Source: Dreissena polymorpha (Eukaryota; Mollusca; Bivalvia; Myida; Dreissenidae). Taken from it: DNA of 64,000 nucleotides. The notes under the pieces were generated by a model that worked only from the letters and a program-made list of their open reading frames with translations, was not told where the DNA came from and did no database searches. The DNA is taken from assembly GCF_020536995.1 (NCBI RefSeq), contig NC_068362.1:106358576-106422575 (forward strand), read 5' to 3'. A program made the translations under genes and the position numbers. Positions 24,880-37,169 of the stretch are shown here, piece after piece (position 1 is the first letter of the stretch; the number at the start of each line of letters is the position of its first letter).

Positions 24880-25065
24880 GTCACAGTGGCTTGACCATTG
24901 AACTAGAGACCCCAAAATGTGTAGAACTTATCAAGGTGCATCTACATATGAAGTTTGAAAGTTGTAGTTGGAAGCACTTTGATTTTAGAGTAAATGTTAA
25001 GGTTTTAGCACGACGCAGACTTCGGACGACACGACGAACTGTATGACAATACCTTGGGTTTTCTC
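24880..25065 (+). repeat. Dispersed repeat fragment
   Basis: It contains GAACTTATCAAGGTGCATCT, GAAGTTTGAAAGTTGTAG and GCACGACGCAGACTTCGGAC, a composition I associate with mollusc dispersed repeats. Family name unknown. Confidence 0.4.
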
Positions 25066-26400
25066 CAAAAATACCGAGCTAAAAATAAATACTAAGATGT
25101 CTGCTTTGCAATTTTTCTTAAAATATACACTTATTAAACGTGAACAGTATTGACATATTGCTTACGATAAAGTTTGACATTTTATTAGTTTTGTAACAGT
25201 GTGTTTCACCTTTCACATTGACCATCCCACAATCCCACATTTGCTTTCAGTGGGGCCAGTGTCTGTAAATCTTCCACTACAAGTTCAGCAAATGTTTTAT
25301 GACCAGATTTCCTCATATTTGGGAATGTTTATTTTTAACTTTTATTGAATGCATGAAACATGTTTGTTCTGTTTTTGAATAGCTGAAAACAGCTTGATGT
25401 TTGTAAATTGTGTGACATGTTGATCAAATTGATACATAGAAAAAAACACTTTTTTTGCGTTTATTTTTATGTGTAGCTTAACAACACGTTACCAAATACA
25501 AATTTAATTATTTGGTAACAATATAATTATTGTGCTATATTCGTAATACCGTATGAAATGCAATTTTAATAATAATGTGTGTTTGTCTACTCCAAATAAT
25601 CATTTTGAATAAGAAAATATAGGGTAATAATATTTATGGAAAGTACCCGTAGGCACGTTTCAATTGCTTGTGTAACTCATATGGATCAGGGTCTTTCTAA
25701 ATTATTGCATGATTGTTTATGCCTATGTCTGAATTGTGTAAATATCTTCAAAATCGTGAGATATTTGTTAAGAGGATTTTAATATTAAAAGATATAATAG
25801 CATCTAAACTTTAACCGGTCATCTTTTGCATTTATTTTTATGTGTTTATATTGTTTTGCTTACCGAGTTTAATATTGTCTATATTCGTGCATAATTTTGT
25901 TGTGGTTGTTTTGTTAAGACAAAGCGCATATCACTAATGCTGTTGTTTTTGTTTTATGTTATATGTATATGTATTTCCCAATCTAAGTGTGATGTTGCAT
26001 TCTCAATAAAGTACATAGCCATTCACGTGGAAAAGTATTGCTAAGTGAAAATTTGTTGTCTTTACAAATAAAATCCGCAAGGATTGTCGTTTCAATTATA
26101 TATAGCTTGCCGCTATTAAACCTGGGTAAAAACGTGACCGTGTGCTCATTTTGTTTTATGTTGACTGCCAATATATATATATATATATATATAGAAAGAA
26201 ATTGTTCAAACAGTGTAAAAAAGTGTATCTTATACCCTAGCGCTTTCGAGTACACGTCTTCTTCAGGGGTGTATACAGATATGAGTTAATGAATCCCCAG
26301 TGCGAATGCACAAAAGAACTTGTTAAAACCTGCAGCCACAGGAAACAACTTATGTGTTTTAGACTGGCGCCCGCGGTGTTTATGATTTCCATTTAATTGT
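25066..26400. other. No gene seen; TA dinucleotide run at 26168-26193
   Basis: AT-rich sequence with a short (TA)n tract. No coding exon was recognised. Confidence 0.4.
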
Positions 26401-27553
26401 AACAAGAAATATCTTTAAAAAAAGATATACGGCGTTGATTGTGGTTGGAGTTTATGGAAGGTAAAGATTTAAATGAATGAGATCAAGGATAGCTAATATC
26501 TTTTTCTGTGCAGTTTTTAGCTGCATCAAACGCAGTACGGGATGTTACGCGGAGTTTTCGCGGCTTATTTTACATTATTACATATTGCTGGTCATAAACC
26601 TATAGATACAAAAAAGAAAACCAAAGTCAACCGGCCACACGCGAAGTCTCCGTACATATTTTAAATATGTATACGCGCGTTCTTCGAACAAACCTGTTTG
26701 AGTGGTTTATCGGGAATTGCTACGTGTATTTGATTCGATTATTAACAGTATCGAGAATCATCACGCTCATACTTAATACATTAGTCAATATGCTGCAATA
26801 ATACATTAGTAAATATGATGGAATAATTCTTGTTAATTAATTAAAAATAATATTTATCATGGTATTGTTGAAAACACATTAAGAATCTATTATTGACATG
26901 CCATAAAATAATATCGCTGGATATCTTCATTTCACATCTTTCTGGTGGTAAAGAAAATTCTGGTTCACCTAGTTCACGCTTTAGCGTCTTTATTATATAA
27001 CTATTATATAACTGACCGCGAACTCCGAACAGCACAGAAGGTCTGACCTGTATATAAACTCTGACATTCAAACACACTAACCGCGAACTGACCCCTTATA
27101 CCTCGCGGGTTGAAATGCAACACATTAAAGTGAGGCATCGCTTCCACTGCTCTTTATACTTTTACATATAACATGTTGACAGGAATATGGAAGTCAGTAC
27201 TAAATATGAGAACATGGCCTTTAAGAACATAACGTTCTCGCGCTGAAAATCCTCTGAAAATAAAAGATGTACGCACAAACTGTATTGATGTCGAGATTGA
27301 GTGTAAAACTGTTCTATCTATAAAGCCTTTTTATTAGAGATAAAACTGTTTCATGCTGAACACGCAGTAAAACAGTGTTACAAAGACGCGGACATGTTTC
27401 CAATGTTCTAGTGGTATTATCAAATCAGCCAATGCAGTCAATGAAGTGTATTCATCTGTACTTGGCCGCGGGAAGTTTTATTTGAATTCTATTGGACGCT
27501 AACAAAGGTCAGGCTAAGGTGAAAAGCTGGCGTATTCAGCTGACGCCGAAAAA
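26401..27553 (-). mobile_element. Non-autonomous element, copy 1 (1153 bp)
   Basis: One end is AACAAGAAATATC followed by a hairpin and ATACGGCG. The other is AGCTGACGCCGAAAAA. Copies 2 (34296-35312) and 3 (37170-38383) are in the opposite orientation and share interior blocks such as CCGCGGGAAGTTTTATTTGA, seen inverted there. No ORF is conserved between copies. The short hairpin next to one end, with no long inverted repeats, would fit a Helitron/Helentron-derived element, but this is only a suggestion. Confidence 0.65.
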
Positions 27554-27896
27554 TTGAGGTTAGCTTTTTGGCTTTCAGTCTTGTTTGTGTCGTTTTATTT
27601 TTGTATTTATTTATTTATGCATATTAAAATTGTGTAATAGACTGACGCCCGTAATATAAATTATATTGATGTAATAATGAAAAATATTATAATTTGCAGT
27701 GAACGTTTTGCATTCAGTATTGTGTCATATTTATTTTTCGTTTTATGATTATTTTCATACACTTATTAAAATTGTGTTATAAAATGGCGCTTAAAATGTT
27801 TATTATATGGATTTAACGTTTAAATGATTAAAATGGAAGTTAGAATTTAGCGCGAAGTTGTTTTATTTTTTATATGTTGTTTTTATTTATTCCATG

Positions 27897-27898
<2 letters not shown>

Positions 27899-27946
<48 letters not shown>
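27899..27946. repeat. TA dinucleotide microsatellite
   Basis: About 23 uninterrupted TA units directly before the MITE at 27950. Confidence 0.95.
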
Positions 27947-27949
<3 letters not shown>

Positions 27950-28207
27950 CCGCGCTCTAGGGAAAAGTGGTTAATGCACGTGCGTAAAGCGTCGTCTAAG
28001 ATTAGCCAGTGCAGTCCACATAGGCTAATCAGGGATGATACTTTCTGCCTAAACAGGACTTTTTCTAAGAACATACTTTATTTTAACGACAAATATCATA
28101 AAAGCGGAAAGTGTCATCCATGATTAGCCTGTGCGGTCTACACAGGCCATCTGGAACGAAATTTTATTGACATGCATTAAACCCCTTTTCATAGAGCAAG
28201 GCCCATA
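27950..28207. mobile_element. MITE of the ATTAGCCTGTGCAG family
   Basis: It starts with GGTTAATGCACGTGCGTAAA and ends with CATGCATTAAACCCC, so the tips are inverted. Each half has a GATTAGCC-GTGC-GTC-AC palindromic core. Confidence 0.65.
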
Positions 28208-28773
28208 TATATTTATGATATGGGTAACAAACAAACAAGTAGTTCTTCGACTGTAACAGGAAAACGAACACCGTGGACGTTATCTTGTTCATTGATTAAA
28301 GAGATATTTTTTATGTCATACCATTGTCCTCTTATTGTATAAACTTTACAAAAAACGCGATTGTTCTGCTCAATAATAAATCAAAACACAATGCGCATTC
28401 GATCCTGATCTGTCGGCTGCTAACATTCTCCCAGGTGCGCACGTGCAGAAAATGGACGACACTTAGTCTCACACACTTTTTTTGCTTCAAATACTTCCGG
28501 TCCCCGTTAAACATCTCGAGGGACACGTGGTTTGTGTGTTTTCAAACAGTCGCTTAATTGGCGTGAATCAAGCGCCTTTAATGCAGTGACCAGAGCGACG
28601 CGCTTAATTTGAAATCCAGATTTGCAAGGCTTAATTGATTCCAAAATAAACAAACACGCGGACAGACAAAACATGGAACGCCATTGATAGTCTGTTTACG
28701 CGTGCCTCGTACATATGGCTTTCAAATGGAGGAATTTAAATCTGAAAATAATTCAGCAGCGATCTTTGAAAAC

Positions 28774-29145
28774 GGGGCTTGATGCATGTGTGTAAAGTGT
28801 CGTCCCAGATAAGCCTGTGCAGTCCACCCAGGATAACAAGGACGATACTTTCCGCATTAATTGCATTTTACCGCTGTGATAAACATCTTTTACATTTCAA
28901 GGAAGACTACTTCACGAAATCTAATCAAGGCGTAAAGTGTCGTCCCTGATAAGCCTGTGCAGTCAGCACATGCAACGACATTCTCCTCATTAACGAAAGT
29001 TTTCGTTTACAGGAAGTATTTTTTTCAGCGAAAATCCAGTTCTGGCTAAAAGTGGCGTAACGTAATAACTTAACGGACCTAAAGGCTAATCGGGACGACA
29101 CTTTACACACATGCATTAGGCCCCGTTTTGCAAGTGCGCGGCTCA
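28774..29145. mobile_element. MITE of the same family, longer copy
   Basis: The left GGGGCTTGATGCATGTGTGT and right ACACACATGCATTAGGCCCC tips are near-perfect inverted repeats. The interior has two TAAGCCTGTGCAGTC cores, suggesting a compound or rearranged copy. Confidence 0.7.
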
Positions 29146-31109
29146 AGTGTTTTGTACCTCTTGCCGACGTGAAATTTTGCAGCGGTTATTCCTGAAGTAT
29201 GCTTTAAAGTATACAAGTTATTTCCGTGTTGTAATGACTTTGATTTAGAAGATGAATACCATTTTAATATGTATATACCACTGAGTTAAGAAAACTTATA
29301 TAAGCTGTTCATTTTGTGTAAACCCATCTGTATATAAATTCCACAAGTTACTAGTTTCATGTGACAAATCAATAATGTATAATGTTTGTAGATTTATTAA
29401 AGAAGCTTTTGTTAAAAGAAATACAATACTTAATAATACTGTTCATAAAACTTCAGTACCGCCTTGATAGAACCTAGGTGTTCTTACCATCGATTGTATT
29501 TATTGGTATTTTTATTCTTGAATGTTATCTTGTTATGCCTTGTTTCGAGACAGAGAATAGTATGTGTATTTAAGCATGAAGACAATGTACAATTGTATAA
29601 ATGTGAATAAACTATCTTTCTATCTATATGTCTGTCTGCTTTCTTCAAGCCTCAATTCCTATTGGAATGTAAGGGTTTAGATGGAAATATGTTGTTTGCA
29701 ACACTCTTTGAGTGCACAAACGTGTGTTAACGTTGTTGTTGTTGTCTTTTACAGCAAACAAACTCACCTTCAAGGCATCAGAGAAACGTAAAGTGCACTG
29801 GTAATCTTAAATTCTACTGCTGTAGTGAGAATTCGGCATTCGCTTTGTCATGATCATGAGAAGTACCAAATCAGGGTGTTATCATTATTAAGTCTCGTGG
29901 TATAAAGATATATCATTGTGTAAATTATATAACTTTACAGCTATATACCTTTTTGCACAATAAGCAAAAACTGATTTTAGAGCGCGAAGTAACGTTACTC
30001 GCAGAATTCCAGAACGAGACTGATCGTGTATCCATTCATAATAGGGAACTAAATAAGTTTGATAAATTTCGTTTTTCTGCAACTGTTTTATACCTCTATA
30101 GCATTTTCTAAGATTTTATATTAACTTTGTTTGATGTCCCTATCTTGTCGTTCGTATTGTTTAAGTGTAAAACACAAAATTGTTGAAAGCTGGCAATTAT
30201 CGTTTTATGTTAAAATACGCCCTTTAAAGTTAGGAACGTTTTTCGTGGTAAACAATATTATCATGCTTCATATATTTTCATGACGCCATAGTGAATAAAG
30301 TGAATAAAAATATTTCACACCATATGATGAGGGGATGAACATATCCCCCACGGAGGACTGTCGCCGTTTATTAAGTGAATTCGCGCAACAGACTGACGAG
30401 AGAGTACGCCAAGCCGCCAGAGGGCATTGGACCCGCAGATAAAATATGAACGTATCAAATATGTGTGAAAATCCCATTAGCCCGTCACCGCGGTCCCCAT
30501 ATGAGATATGTCCTCGACGCCATGCCAATATTTACCCCTGTGATAAACATCTTTAGACGTAAATACGTCGATATTTTGTTGATAAACCCGCCGTTTATGT
30601 AAACCTACATTAACATGACATGTTAAATAAATTCTGCGACACATGCATATATAGCTTTGGCAATGGTGACCTTAACAAAACCGCATATCGCATACATTAC
30701 TTCGTCTTTAGATAAGTTACTTTTGCAATAAACATATGCAATGTTTTATTTAACAAAATCTCACAAATAACAATACACGACCGCATGTTGGTAAATAATG
30801 TAAACGATATGTGTTTCTGTCATGTTCACACACATACTATTGCTGACTGGAATATTGGGTTCAGGAGTAGGTGGTTTTAACAAGTTCATTGCAGTCTTTA
30901 TTTCAAATTGCAGTTATATTGTAGCGTTTGATGACTTAATAATTTGTTCTGTACGAGTTTGAAGTTAACCGTTAACTATACAATTATATAGAACGCTTTC
31001 AAAGAAGATAGTCGTAACCGTTTTTAACTATTAAAATTACAAACTTTGTCTGAAATAAAAATCGAGGCTTTTGCTTCGGCATAGTTAATATGAGGAGCGA
31101 CATGCGAAA
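29146..31109. other. No convincing gene
   Basis: A weak exon-like stretch lies near 29760-29803 (acceptor TTTTACAG, then ANKLTFKASEKRKVHW, donor-like GTAATC). A GC-richer block lies at 30330-30530. Neither is recognisable. Confidence 0.35.
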
Positions 31110-31224
31110 ATGGGTCTTAACTGTATGCGACCAGTTTAGCTCAAGACCAGCCTGCGCATCCGAGCAGTCTGGTAAGGAGCTACCTTATCCGCTAACTAGG
31201 CCACGAAACCTCTCGTGGATTTAA

Positions 31225-31600
31225 AGGGACCTTTTCACGTTTTGGTTAATTGAAAAGAATTGAAATTGTTTGTGATTCGAAATTTGTTGTTGTAGTGATG
31301 ATATTTGTGAGGAAAAAGTAATTATGAACATTTAACATGCTCTAAATTATCCATTATATGCATTCTTTGACAATTTTAAAACCTGAATATTATAAAGCGT
31401 TGCACCGCGAAACGATTGAATAATTTGAAAAGTTCATGTTGTTGTCGTTATATTTTGTGACACTACGAGGATTGTTTATATAAAGTATTAAATCAACACT
31501 CATGGTATGAGCACGGATGGCCGAATGGTCTAAGTGTAACGTGTCTACCGTTCCTTCGGGATATATATATAATGGCTTTTCCTCGGGCTTTCCTTAGCCG
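31225..31600. repeat. SINE-like repeat with a tRNA-like promoter stretch
   Basis: It starts AAAGGGACCTTTTCACG, a tip I associate with bivalve SINE-like repeats. Near its right end is GGATGGCCGAATGGTCTAAG, which resembles a tRNA box A region of the Leu/Ser type. No box B is clear. A fragment of another repeat (AGCTCAAGACCAGCCTGCGC) lies just before, at 31125-31210. Confidence 0.4.
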
Positions 31601-31679
31601 TGTGATTTGATAAACAAATAATATAATTTGCCTCTATACAAGCCGGTTCCGTATGCCCTGTGCGACTTGGATTGCTTTG

Positions 31680-31850
31680 ATCACTTGGGTTGACTTGGGT
31701 CGACTTGGGTCGACTCGGGTTTACTTGGGTTGACTTGGGTTGACTTGGGTCGACTTGGGTTGACTTGGGTCGACTTGGGTTGACTTGGGGTGTCTTGGGT
31801 GACTTGGGTCACCTCGGGTGTCTTGGGTGACTTGGGTCACCTCGGGTGTC
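31680..31850 (+). repeat. Minisatellite of TGACTTGGGT units
   Basis: It holds more than ten units of 10 bp (TGACTTGGGT and TCGACTTGGG variants). From about 31785 they give way to a longer higher-order unit (GGTGTCTTGGGTGACTTGGG). Confidence 0.9.
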
Positions 31851-31984
31851 TTACACCTATAGCAACGAGTCTGCAATGTCTCCCCTCTGCGTTACGCAAG
31901 GAAGACAATCAATGTCCCCCTCTGCGCTATGCAAGGAAGACAATCGGTCAGTGTTGTACAAGCGACAATCAGTAGCTTGACAGA

Positions 31985-32330
31985 CTCAGGCTGACCTACG
32001 AGACCTGACACGTGCACTAACTGGAATGGAAACCTTTGACACGGACTTATATACGAGTCTCTAGGCTACCCAGCAAGCTATGGTATGTTGTGCGCAAAGT
32101 TGCCAGGGTCACCTCCACTCGAAAGTATCCAAAGTCACAGAGATGTCCCTTGCTCAGGCTGACCTAAGAGACCAGAAACGTGCACTGTCTTATATTACCA
32201 AAGAAAACCTGTGACCCGGACAAAGGTATGAGTCTCTATTGAAGCTACCCAGCAAGCTATGGTGTAGTGCGCAAAGTTGCTTGGGTCACTTCTACTCAAA
32301 AGGCATCCAAACTCCCAGATAATTTCAATG
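31985..32330 (+). repeat. Two diverged tandem units of about 170 bp
   Basis: Both units run CTCAGGCTGACCTA, CGTGCACT, GAGTCTCTA, CTACCCAGCAAGCTATGGT, GCGCAAAGTTGC in the same order. Confidence 0.75.
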
Positions 32331-32339
32331 GTATAAGGT

Positions 32340-32900
32340 CTCTAATTAATGCAACGTATTTAACGTTGTGAACTGTTCGACGATCGAACGCAGACTGCTC
32401 GCTCCCGTTGTTGTTGAAGTAGGTTATTTACAGGTCGTTCTCGCGTCTTCGTGACTACATTTGGTATCGACCTACCCCTGTGATGTTTCAGGGGAGACAA
32501 TCTCAAGACAAATTCTTGTCTGGACGCAGCTCCGCCGAGGGAGTGCAGCAAGCAGCTCTGCCTTTATGGCCACTCTCGTCACCGGCCGTCGTCTTCAACC
32601 CCGAGACGGTTTCCCCAGTGCGTTGAGCGCACTGAGTACCGCCGCCCCGGGTCCACTCTCTAGGGCCACACCCTCGATGTTCTGATGCCAACACCAGGTC
32701 CATCCCGTAGGTCCTCCATATTGGTAAGCTCCCTGTCCCGCTCTCTCCAGTTCCTCTCTTGGAAAGTATAGTGTGAAAGCCACACTACCTCCTAGGCCCT
32801 TGCATACAGAGTGGCTCGGGCCCCCGGTTTTTAAGATCCTGGAGATAGCGAACCCCCGTCGATGTACCAGTCCCTCTCTTGGAAAGTATTTAACATGCCG
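32340..32900. other. GC-richer block of unknown nature
   Basis: The base composition stands out from both sides. CCTCTCTTGGAAAGTAT occurs twice (about 32753 and 32873). Several frames are open by chance on both strands, and none resembles a known protein. It may be the edge of an unrecognised repeat. Confidence 0.3.
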
Positions 32901-33130
32901 TTATTGCGCTAATAACGTTTGCGCTTATGTTACATTTTCCACTGTCAAAACATTGTCTAGATCGATCCATATCGGATTTTGTTAAAAGATGTTTTGGTAA
33001 ATAAGGCTAATTATAGATTTCCATTTCATTATAGGGTACACTTCTCGTATATTTTGTCTTTTTCATTTAAAATATTTATGAAGAGTTACTAGATAAATAT
33101 AATATTATTATACTTAGTTGTGGCGTGACA

Positions 33131-33848
33131 CTCTAGTGCATTCAGTTACAGCGAACGTTCGCGAACGTTCTGCTATTGAACGCTCGGTTCGCCGCGAACC
33201 GAAGCGAACCCTCTTGGGAGGTAGTTCGCTAGCGAAACCAAAGTCTAGTGCGTTCAGTTACGCTCGAGTGGTCATTGTCGGATCGGGTACTACTTACATG
33301 TACCCCGGGTACTCTTAAGTATACTTACATGTACCTCGGGTACGGTAAATATACTTAATCGTACCCGGTCGATATTAGACTTACCCGATTTGTATTCCAG
33401 TCCAAAATCCGATGTCGTTAAAACACTACCGATAATCTTAAACAAACTTCTGTTTATAAAAACTGCATCAACATGCTTTTTGGGTACGAGTTTCAATAAC
33501 CTAAAGGCCATTTTACAGAAAATTAACATAAATGTAAATATAATTAATTAAAAAAATAGCCGACAACGACCGATTAAGCGTTAAATTTCCCGGGTACGTT
33601 TAAGTACATATATTAACCGTACCCGGGGTACATGTAAGTATAATTAAGAGTACCCGGGGTACATGTAAGTAGTACCCGAGCAGACAATGACCAATCCAGC
33701 TTCAGTTACAGCGAATGTTCGCTTTATTTCGCGAACCGAAGCGAACCCTTTCGGGAGGTAGATCGATAGCGAAACCAATCGTTCATAAAGACCGAATCGG
33801 AAACGAACGATGATTGGCAAACGTTCGTTGTAACTGAACGCACTAGAG
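33131..33848. mobile_element. MITE with GCGAACGTTCG-rich ends, carrying a nested MITE
   Basis: The ends CTCTAGTGCATTCAGTTACA and TGTAACTGAACGCACTAGAG are inverted repeats. Inside each end is GAACCGAAGCGAACCCT. A second tip-like TCTAGTGCGTTCAGTTAC lies at about 33244, just before the nested element. No target duplication is clear. Confidence 0.75.
33269..33693. mobile_element. Nested MITE with CCCGGGTAC-palindrome inverted ends
   Basis: The 425-bp element has terminal inverted repeats of about 75 bp, starting TGGTCATTGTC and continuing CGGGTACTACTTACATGTAC, with only a few differences between ends. The ends are built from GTACCCCGGGTAC-type palindromes. The nearly identical ends suggest recent activity. 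Confidence 0.85.
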
Positions 33849-34130
33849 TTGTGACGGTAAACCTCATAGATTTGTCAATTCTCCAAACCCCTGACCGATA
33901 ACATTCATTTCATAATTCAGTAGCATACTATTATCTATATTTTATGTTAAAACGGACTTCGTCTCCATTTACACGCTAGAGTGAAAAAGAAGACAGTTCA
34001 TAGCTATTAGCGTAAACGAGAATGATCAGAAATATAAACAATTAATAAAGAAATAGACAAAAGCAACCCTTCATCTGTTTGATGAATTATATAGATCTTA
34101 ACATATGTTAAGTAACTAATTATTTAAATG

Positions 34131-34295
34131 TTATACCAGTAACATATTGTTTCTTTCCTTTTGCTGATATATACCGGCAGACAAGAACCAGACTACGGCT
34201 GCAATGTGTGAACACATTCCAACCACTCGCGATCCAGTCTTGCATTGGCAATACCATGATTCGACCATATCCTCACTGTGACGTATCCCAGTGCT
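34131..34295 (-). pseudogene. SWIM zinc-finger end of a Harbinger-like transposase gene
   Basis: The - strand reads ...EDMVESWYCQCKTGSRVVGM and then CSHIAAVVW. This is a C-x-C...C-x-H SWIM finger, known in animal proteins that also carry a Harbinger-type DDE domain. It is cut off from its DDE part (35586-36081) by two inserted elements at 34296-35312 and 35317-35579. The insertions, not splicing, best explain the gap, so the gene is broken here. Confidence 0.65.
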
Positions 34296-35312
34296 TTTTT
34301 CGGCGTAAGCTGAATTAAGCCAGCTTTTCACCTCTCCTGACCTTTGTAAGTGTCCAATAAAATTCAAATAAAATTTCCCGCGGCTAGGTACGAATGAATA
34401 CACTTCATTTATTCCATTGGCTGATTTGAGTATTCCACCAGAACATTGGAAACATATCCGCGTCTTTGTAACACTGTTTTACTGCATGAAACAATTTTAT
34501 TTCTAATGAAAAGGCTTAATAGATAGAACAGTTTTACACTCAATTCTCGACATAAATACAGTTTGTGCGTACACCTTTTATTTTCAGAGAATTACCAGCG
34601 CAACGCGTTTATATTTAAAGGCTATGTTCTCATATTTAGTACTTACTTCCATATTCTTGTCAACATGTTAACATGTAAAAGTATAAAGAGCAGTGGAAGC
34701 GAGGCCTCACTTTAATACATTGCATTTCAACCCGGGTCAATTCGCGGCCAGTGTATGAATGTCAGAGTTTATATACAGGTCATCTCCGGAGTTCGCGGCC
34801 AGTAAAATAATAGTTATATAATTAATACGCTATCCGTGAACTAGGTGACCTGGAGTTTTCTTTAGACCAGAAATATGTAGATTCTTAATGTGTTTTCAAC
34901 AAAACAATGATAAATATTATTTTTGATTAATTTAACAATAATTATTCCACCATATTGACCAATGTATTAAGCATGAGCGCGATGATTATCGATACTGTTA
35001 ATAATCGAATCAAACCACTAAAACAGGTTTGTTCGAAGAACGCGCCTATAAATACGGATACTTCTCGTGTGGCCGGTTGACTCGTATGTTTTAATTTCAC
35101 TTCCATTCTTCTTTTGGTTTTCTGTTTTGTATCTATAGGTTTATGACCAGCAATATGTAAAAATGTAAAATAAGCCGCGAAAACTCCGCGTAACATCCCG
35201 TACTGCGTGTGATGCAGCTAAGAACTGCACAGAAAAAAAGACATTCGCTATCCTTGATCTCATTCATTGAACTATCAACGCCGTATATCTTTTTTAAAGA
35301 TATTTCTTGTTT
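34296..35312 (+). mobile_element. Non-autonomous element, copy 2 (inside the DDE/SWIM gene)
   Basis: It starts TTTTTTCGGCGTAAGCTGA and ends with the hairpin GATATTTCTTGTT. It matches copy 1 in inverse orientation and copy 3 in the same orientation. It lies exactly between the two halves of the - strand gene. Confidence 0.75.
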
Positions 35313-35316
35313 CATT

Positions 35317-35579
35317 TATAGGGGAATTGCGGTGGGGCCCGTCCAAAGGGGAAAAAATGCGTCGTTTTTTAGGAAAAGGGGAAAATTAAAAAATCACTTT
35401 TTTATACATATTGATATTTATTATATGAATACACATGTTTGTATGAATATAATATTTACAGCAGAATGTCTCTGTCCTTTTTCTGAAATATATATCAATA
35501 ATTTTTACAAAATGGGGGAAAAATATATACTCTTTTTTGAGGGGAATGGGGCCGAATATCGGCCCCGAAATTGCCATAA
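35317..35579. mobile_element. Short MITE with GGGGAATTGC ends
   Basis: The left end AGGGGAATTGCGGTGGGGCC and the inverse of the right end (GGCAATTTCGGGGCC) are similar. The interior is AT-rich with ggggaaa words. It abuts copy 2 of the 1-kb element and separates the DDE exon from it. Confidence 0.55.
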
Positions 35580-35585
35580 AAAAAC

Positions 35586-36081
35586 ACTGTATCCACAGCA
35601 TGTACCTTCTGCTAGATGTATGGCGACTTTGCAATTTTGCAGAAATCAAACTTTGCTCGTGAACATGCACTTTAATGTCACAATTTCCAGTTGTATGCTC
35701 TTGCATGTAGCTGGAACTCAAACGCAATTGGTAAACACCAAGTGTTAGTTCACTTAGCTGTTCATCACTTAAACGCGGAAATCCCTGTACTTCACAATCT
35801 TCAATAGGCCGCCAAATCGTCTTTTTCCTAGCAAGACCTTTCTCTTCTACTAACATTTTCAGCTCGTTTTCTTTTTCATTTTGTTGCAGCATCTTTTCGG
35901 CGATCAATTCATCTTGTTCGACTTGGTCTGGGGAACTTAGAGGGGGGAAGTATTTGTTTGAGATGGCGCAAACAATTCTAACAAAGTCACCAATAAATGG
36001 CAGCTGGCTATTTGGCATCACATGATCCAGATATTTGAATCTCTTGATTCTAGCGTTTGCCGATTCGACCACCCATCTGAT
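35586..36081 (-). pseudogene. Harbinger-like DDE transposase C-terminus
   Basis: Reading leftward, an acceptor (TTTAACAG, inverse strand) is followed by IRWVVESANARIKRFKYLDH and then VMPNSQLPFIGDFVRIVCAI. VES-ANARIK is the third catalytic acidic block (E) of the DDE_Tnp_4 family. The frame stays open through ...LSELTLGVYQLRLSSSYMQE and SLISAKLQSRHTSSRRYMLW, then runs into the inserted MITE. Upstream exons with the first two acidic residues were not found nearby. It was probably a domesticated or multicopy PIF/Harbinger transposase gene with a C-terminal SWIM finger. Confidence 0.7.
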
Positions 36082-37169
36082 CTGTTAAATGATAATGAAA
36101 GATTATTATAAAAATGGCAATCTATGCGTTTTGCAAGTTTGGGTTTGTGATTTGTCAGGACTGTAAGGTTTATCAAAAGAAAATCATAAATGAAGAAAAC
36201 GACTTGTTATTATACACATTAAAACTTGAACTATCACAAAATGTGATTAATACTCATTTATGGTGTCTTGTAGGGCAATCCATTTAAAAATGCATCCAAC
36301 AAACAAAATGTCAAGCGGATGCACGATATTGAATTGTATATAAGTATGACATTTTATTGGATTCTGTTGACGCCTCACTTAGATACACAAACACAAAAGT
36401 GTGTCTACAGATGACGGATATGCAGACAGACAGACATACAGACGAACATATATAAATCCAAATAAGCCCCATGTCCTCCGCATTTGAGCATATTTTGTAT
36501 AGAAATCTTTGCGACCAATTGCTAATTTTGTACATTTTCAGCTTCAATAACACACAATTTATCTCGCAAAGAAATTGCAATTATGAATAGTTTAATAACA
36601 TATTTATCGTCATGTTTACAACATCTTCCAAAATGAACAGATTTGAATGATAAAATCAGCACTTTTTCGCTTTAAATCGCCGAGACTGTACCGAAACCCT
36701 ATCCGTGTGCTTGTGATTTTCGTTTGTCTACTACAATAGGCAGATTATTTTACTTTACAATATTTTTTTAACCACAAACTGATGTTGCTGACACTCAAAC
36801 ACTATTTAAATTATTGCTTTCGTACATTTAAAATCGGCACTTTTTGTTGTATACAGATATCTGAATTGCTTGCAAAATGTACCTAGTAAACATTTCAAAG
36901 AAATAGCAGAAAATCTCAGTTAACATTAAATACTCACTGTTTGGATTTTCTCCCTTGAAAAAGGATATTATCGTTTGATCAAAAATCTTTAAATATAGAT
37001 CTACGTGTTTATTAATAGATCTTTGTTTGCACCGATATTGGAAAACACATTAAACTTTATTTACACACGCATAAGACGACATATTCCACTATCAAATTAA
37101 TGTATTTACGTTATCTTAACGTGTTCAGGAATGTTTCATATTAACTTTAATTTGTTTCCAATAACTCAA
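36082..37169. other. No gene seen
   Basis: AT-rich sequence with no recognised exon or repeat. On the - strand it would be the intron upstream of the DDE exon. Confidence 0.4.

Noticed and set aside
27899-27946. TA run as an origin or recombination site
   Set aside because: It is a simple dinucleotide microsatellite, as at 26168.
30268-30528. An 86-codon - strand open frame
   Set aside because: It overlaps GC-richer DNA, has no recognisable motif and no convincing splice context.
32340-32900. Possible LTR-type end because of a repeated CCTCTCTTGGAAAGTAT and GC shift
   Set aside because: No matching second long repeat, primer-binding site or element-type protein was seen in the window. Left as an unknown GC-rich block.
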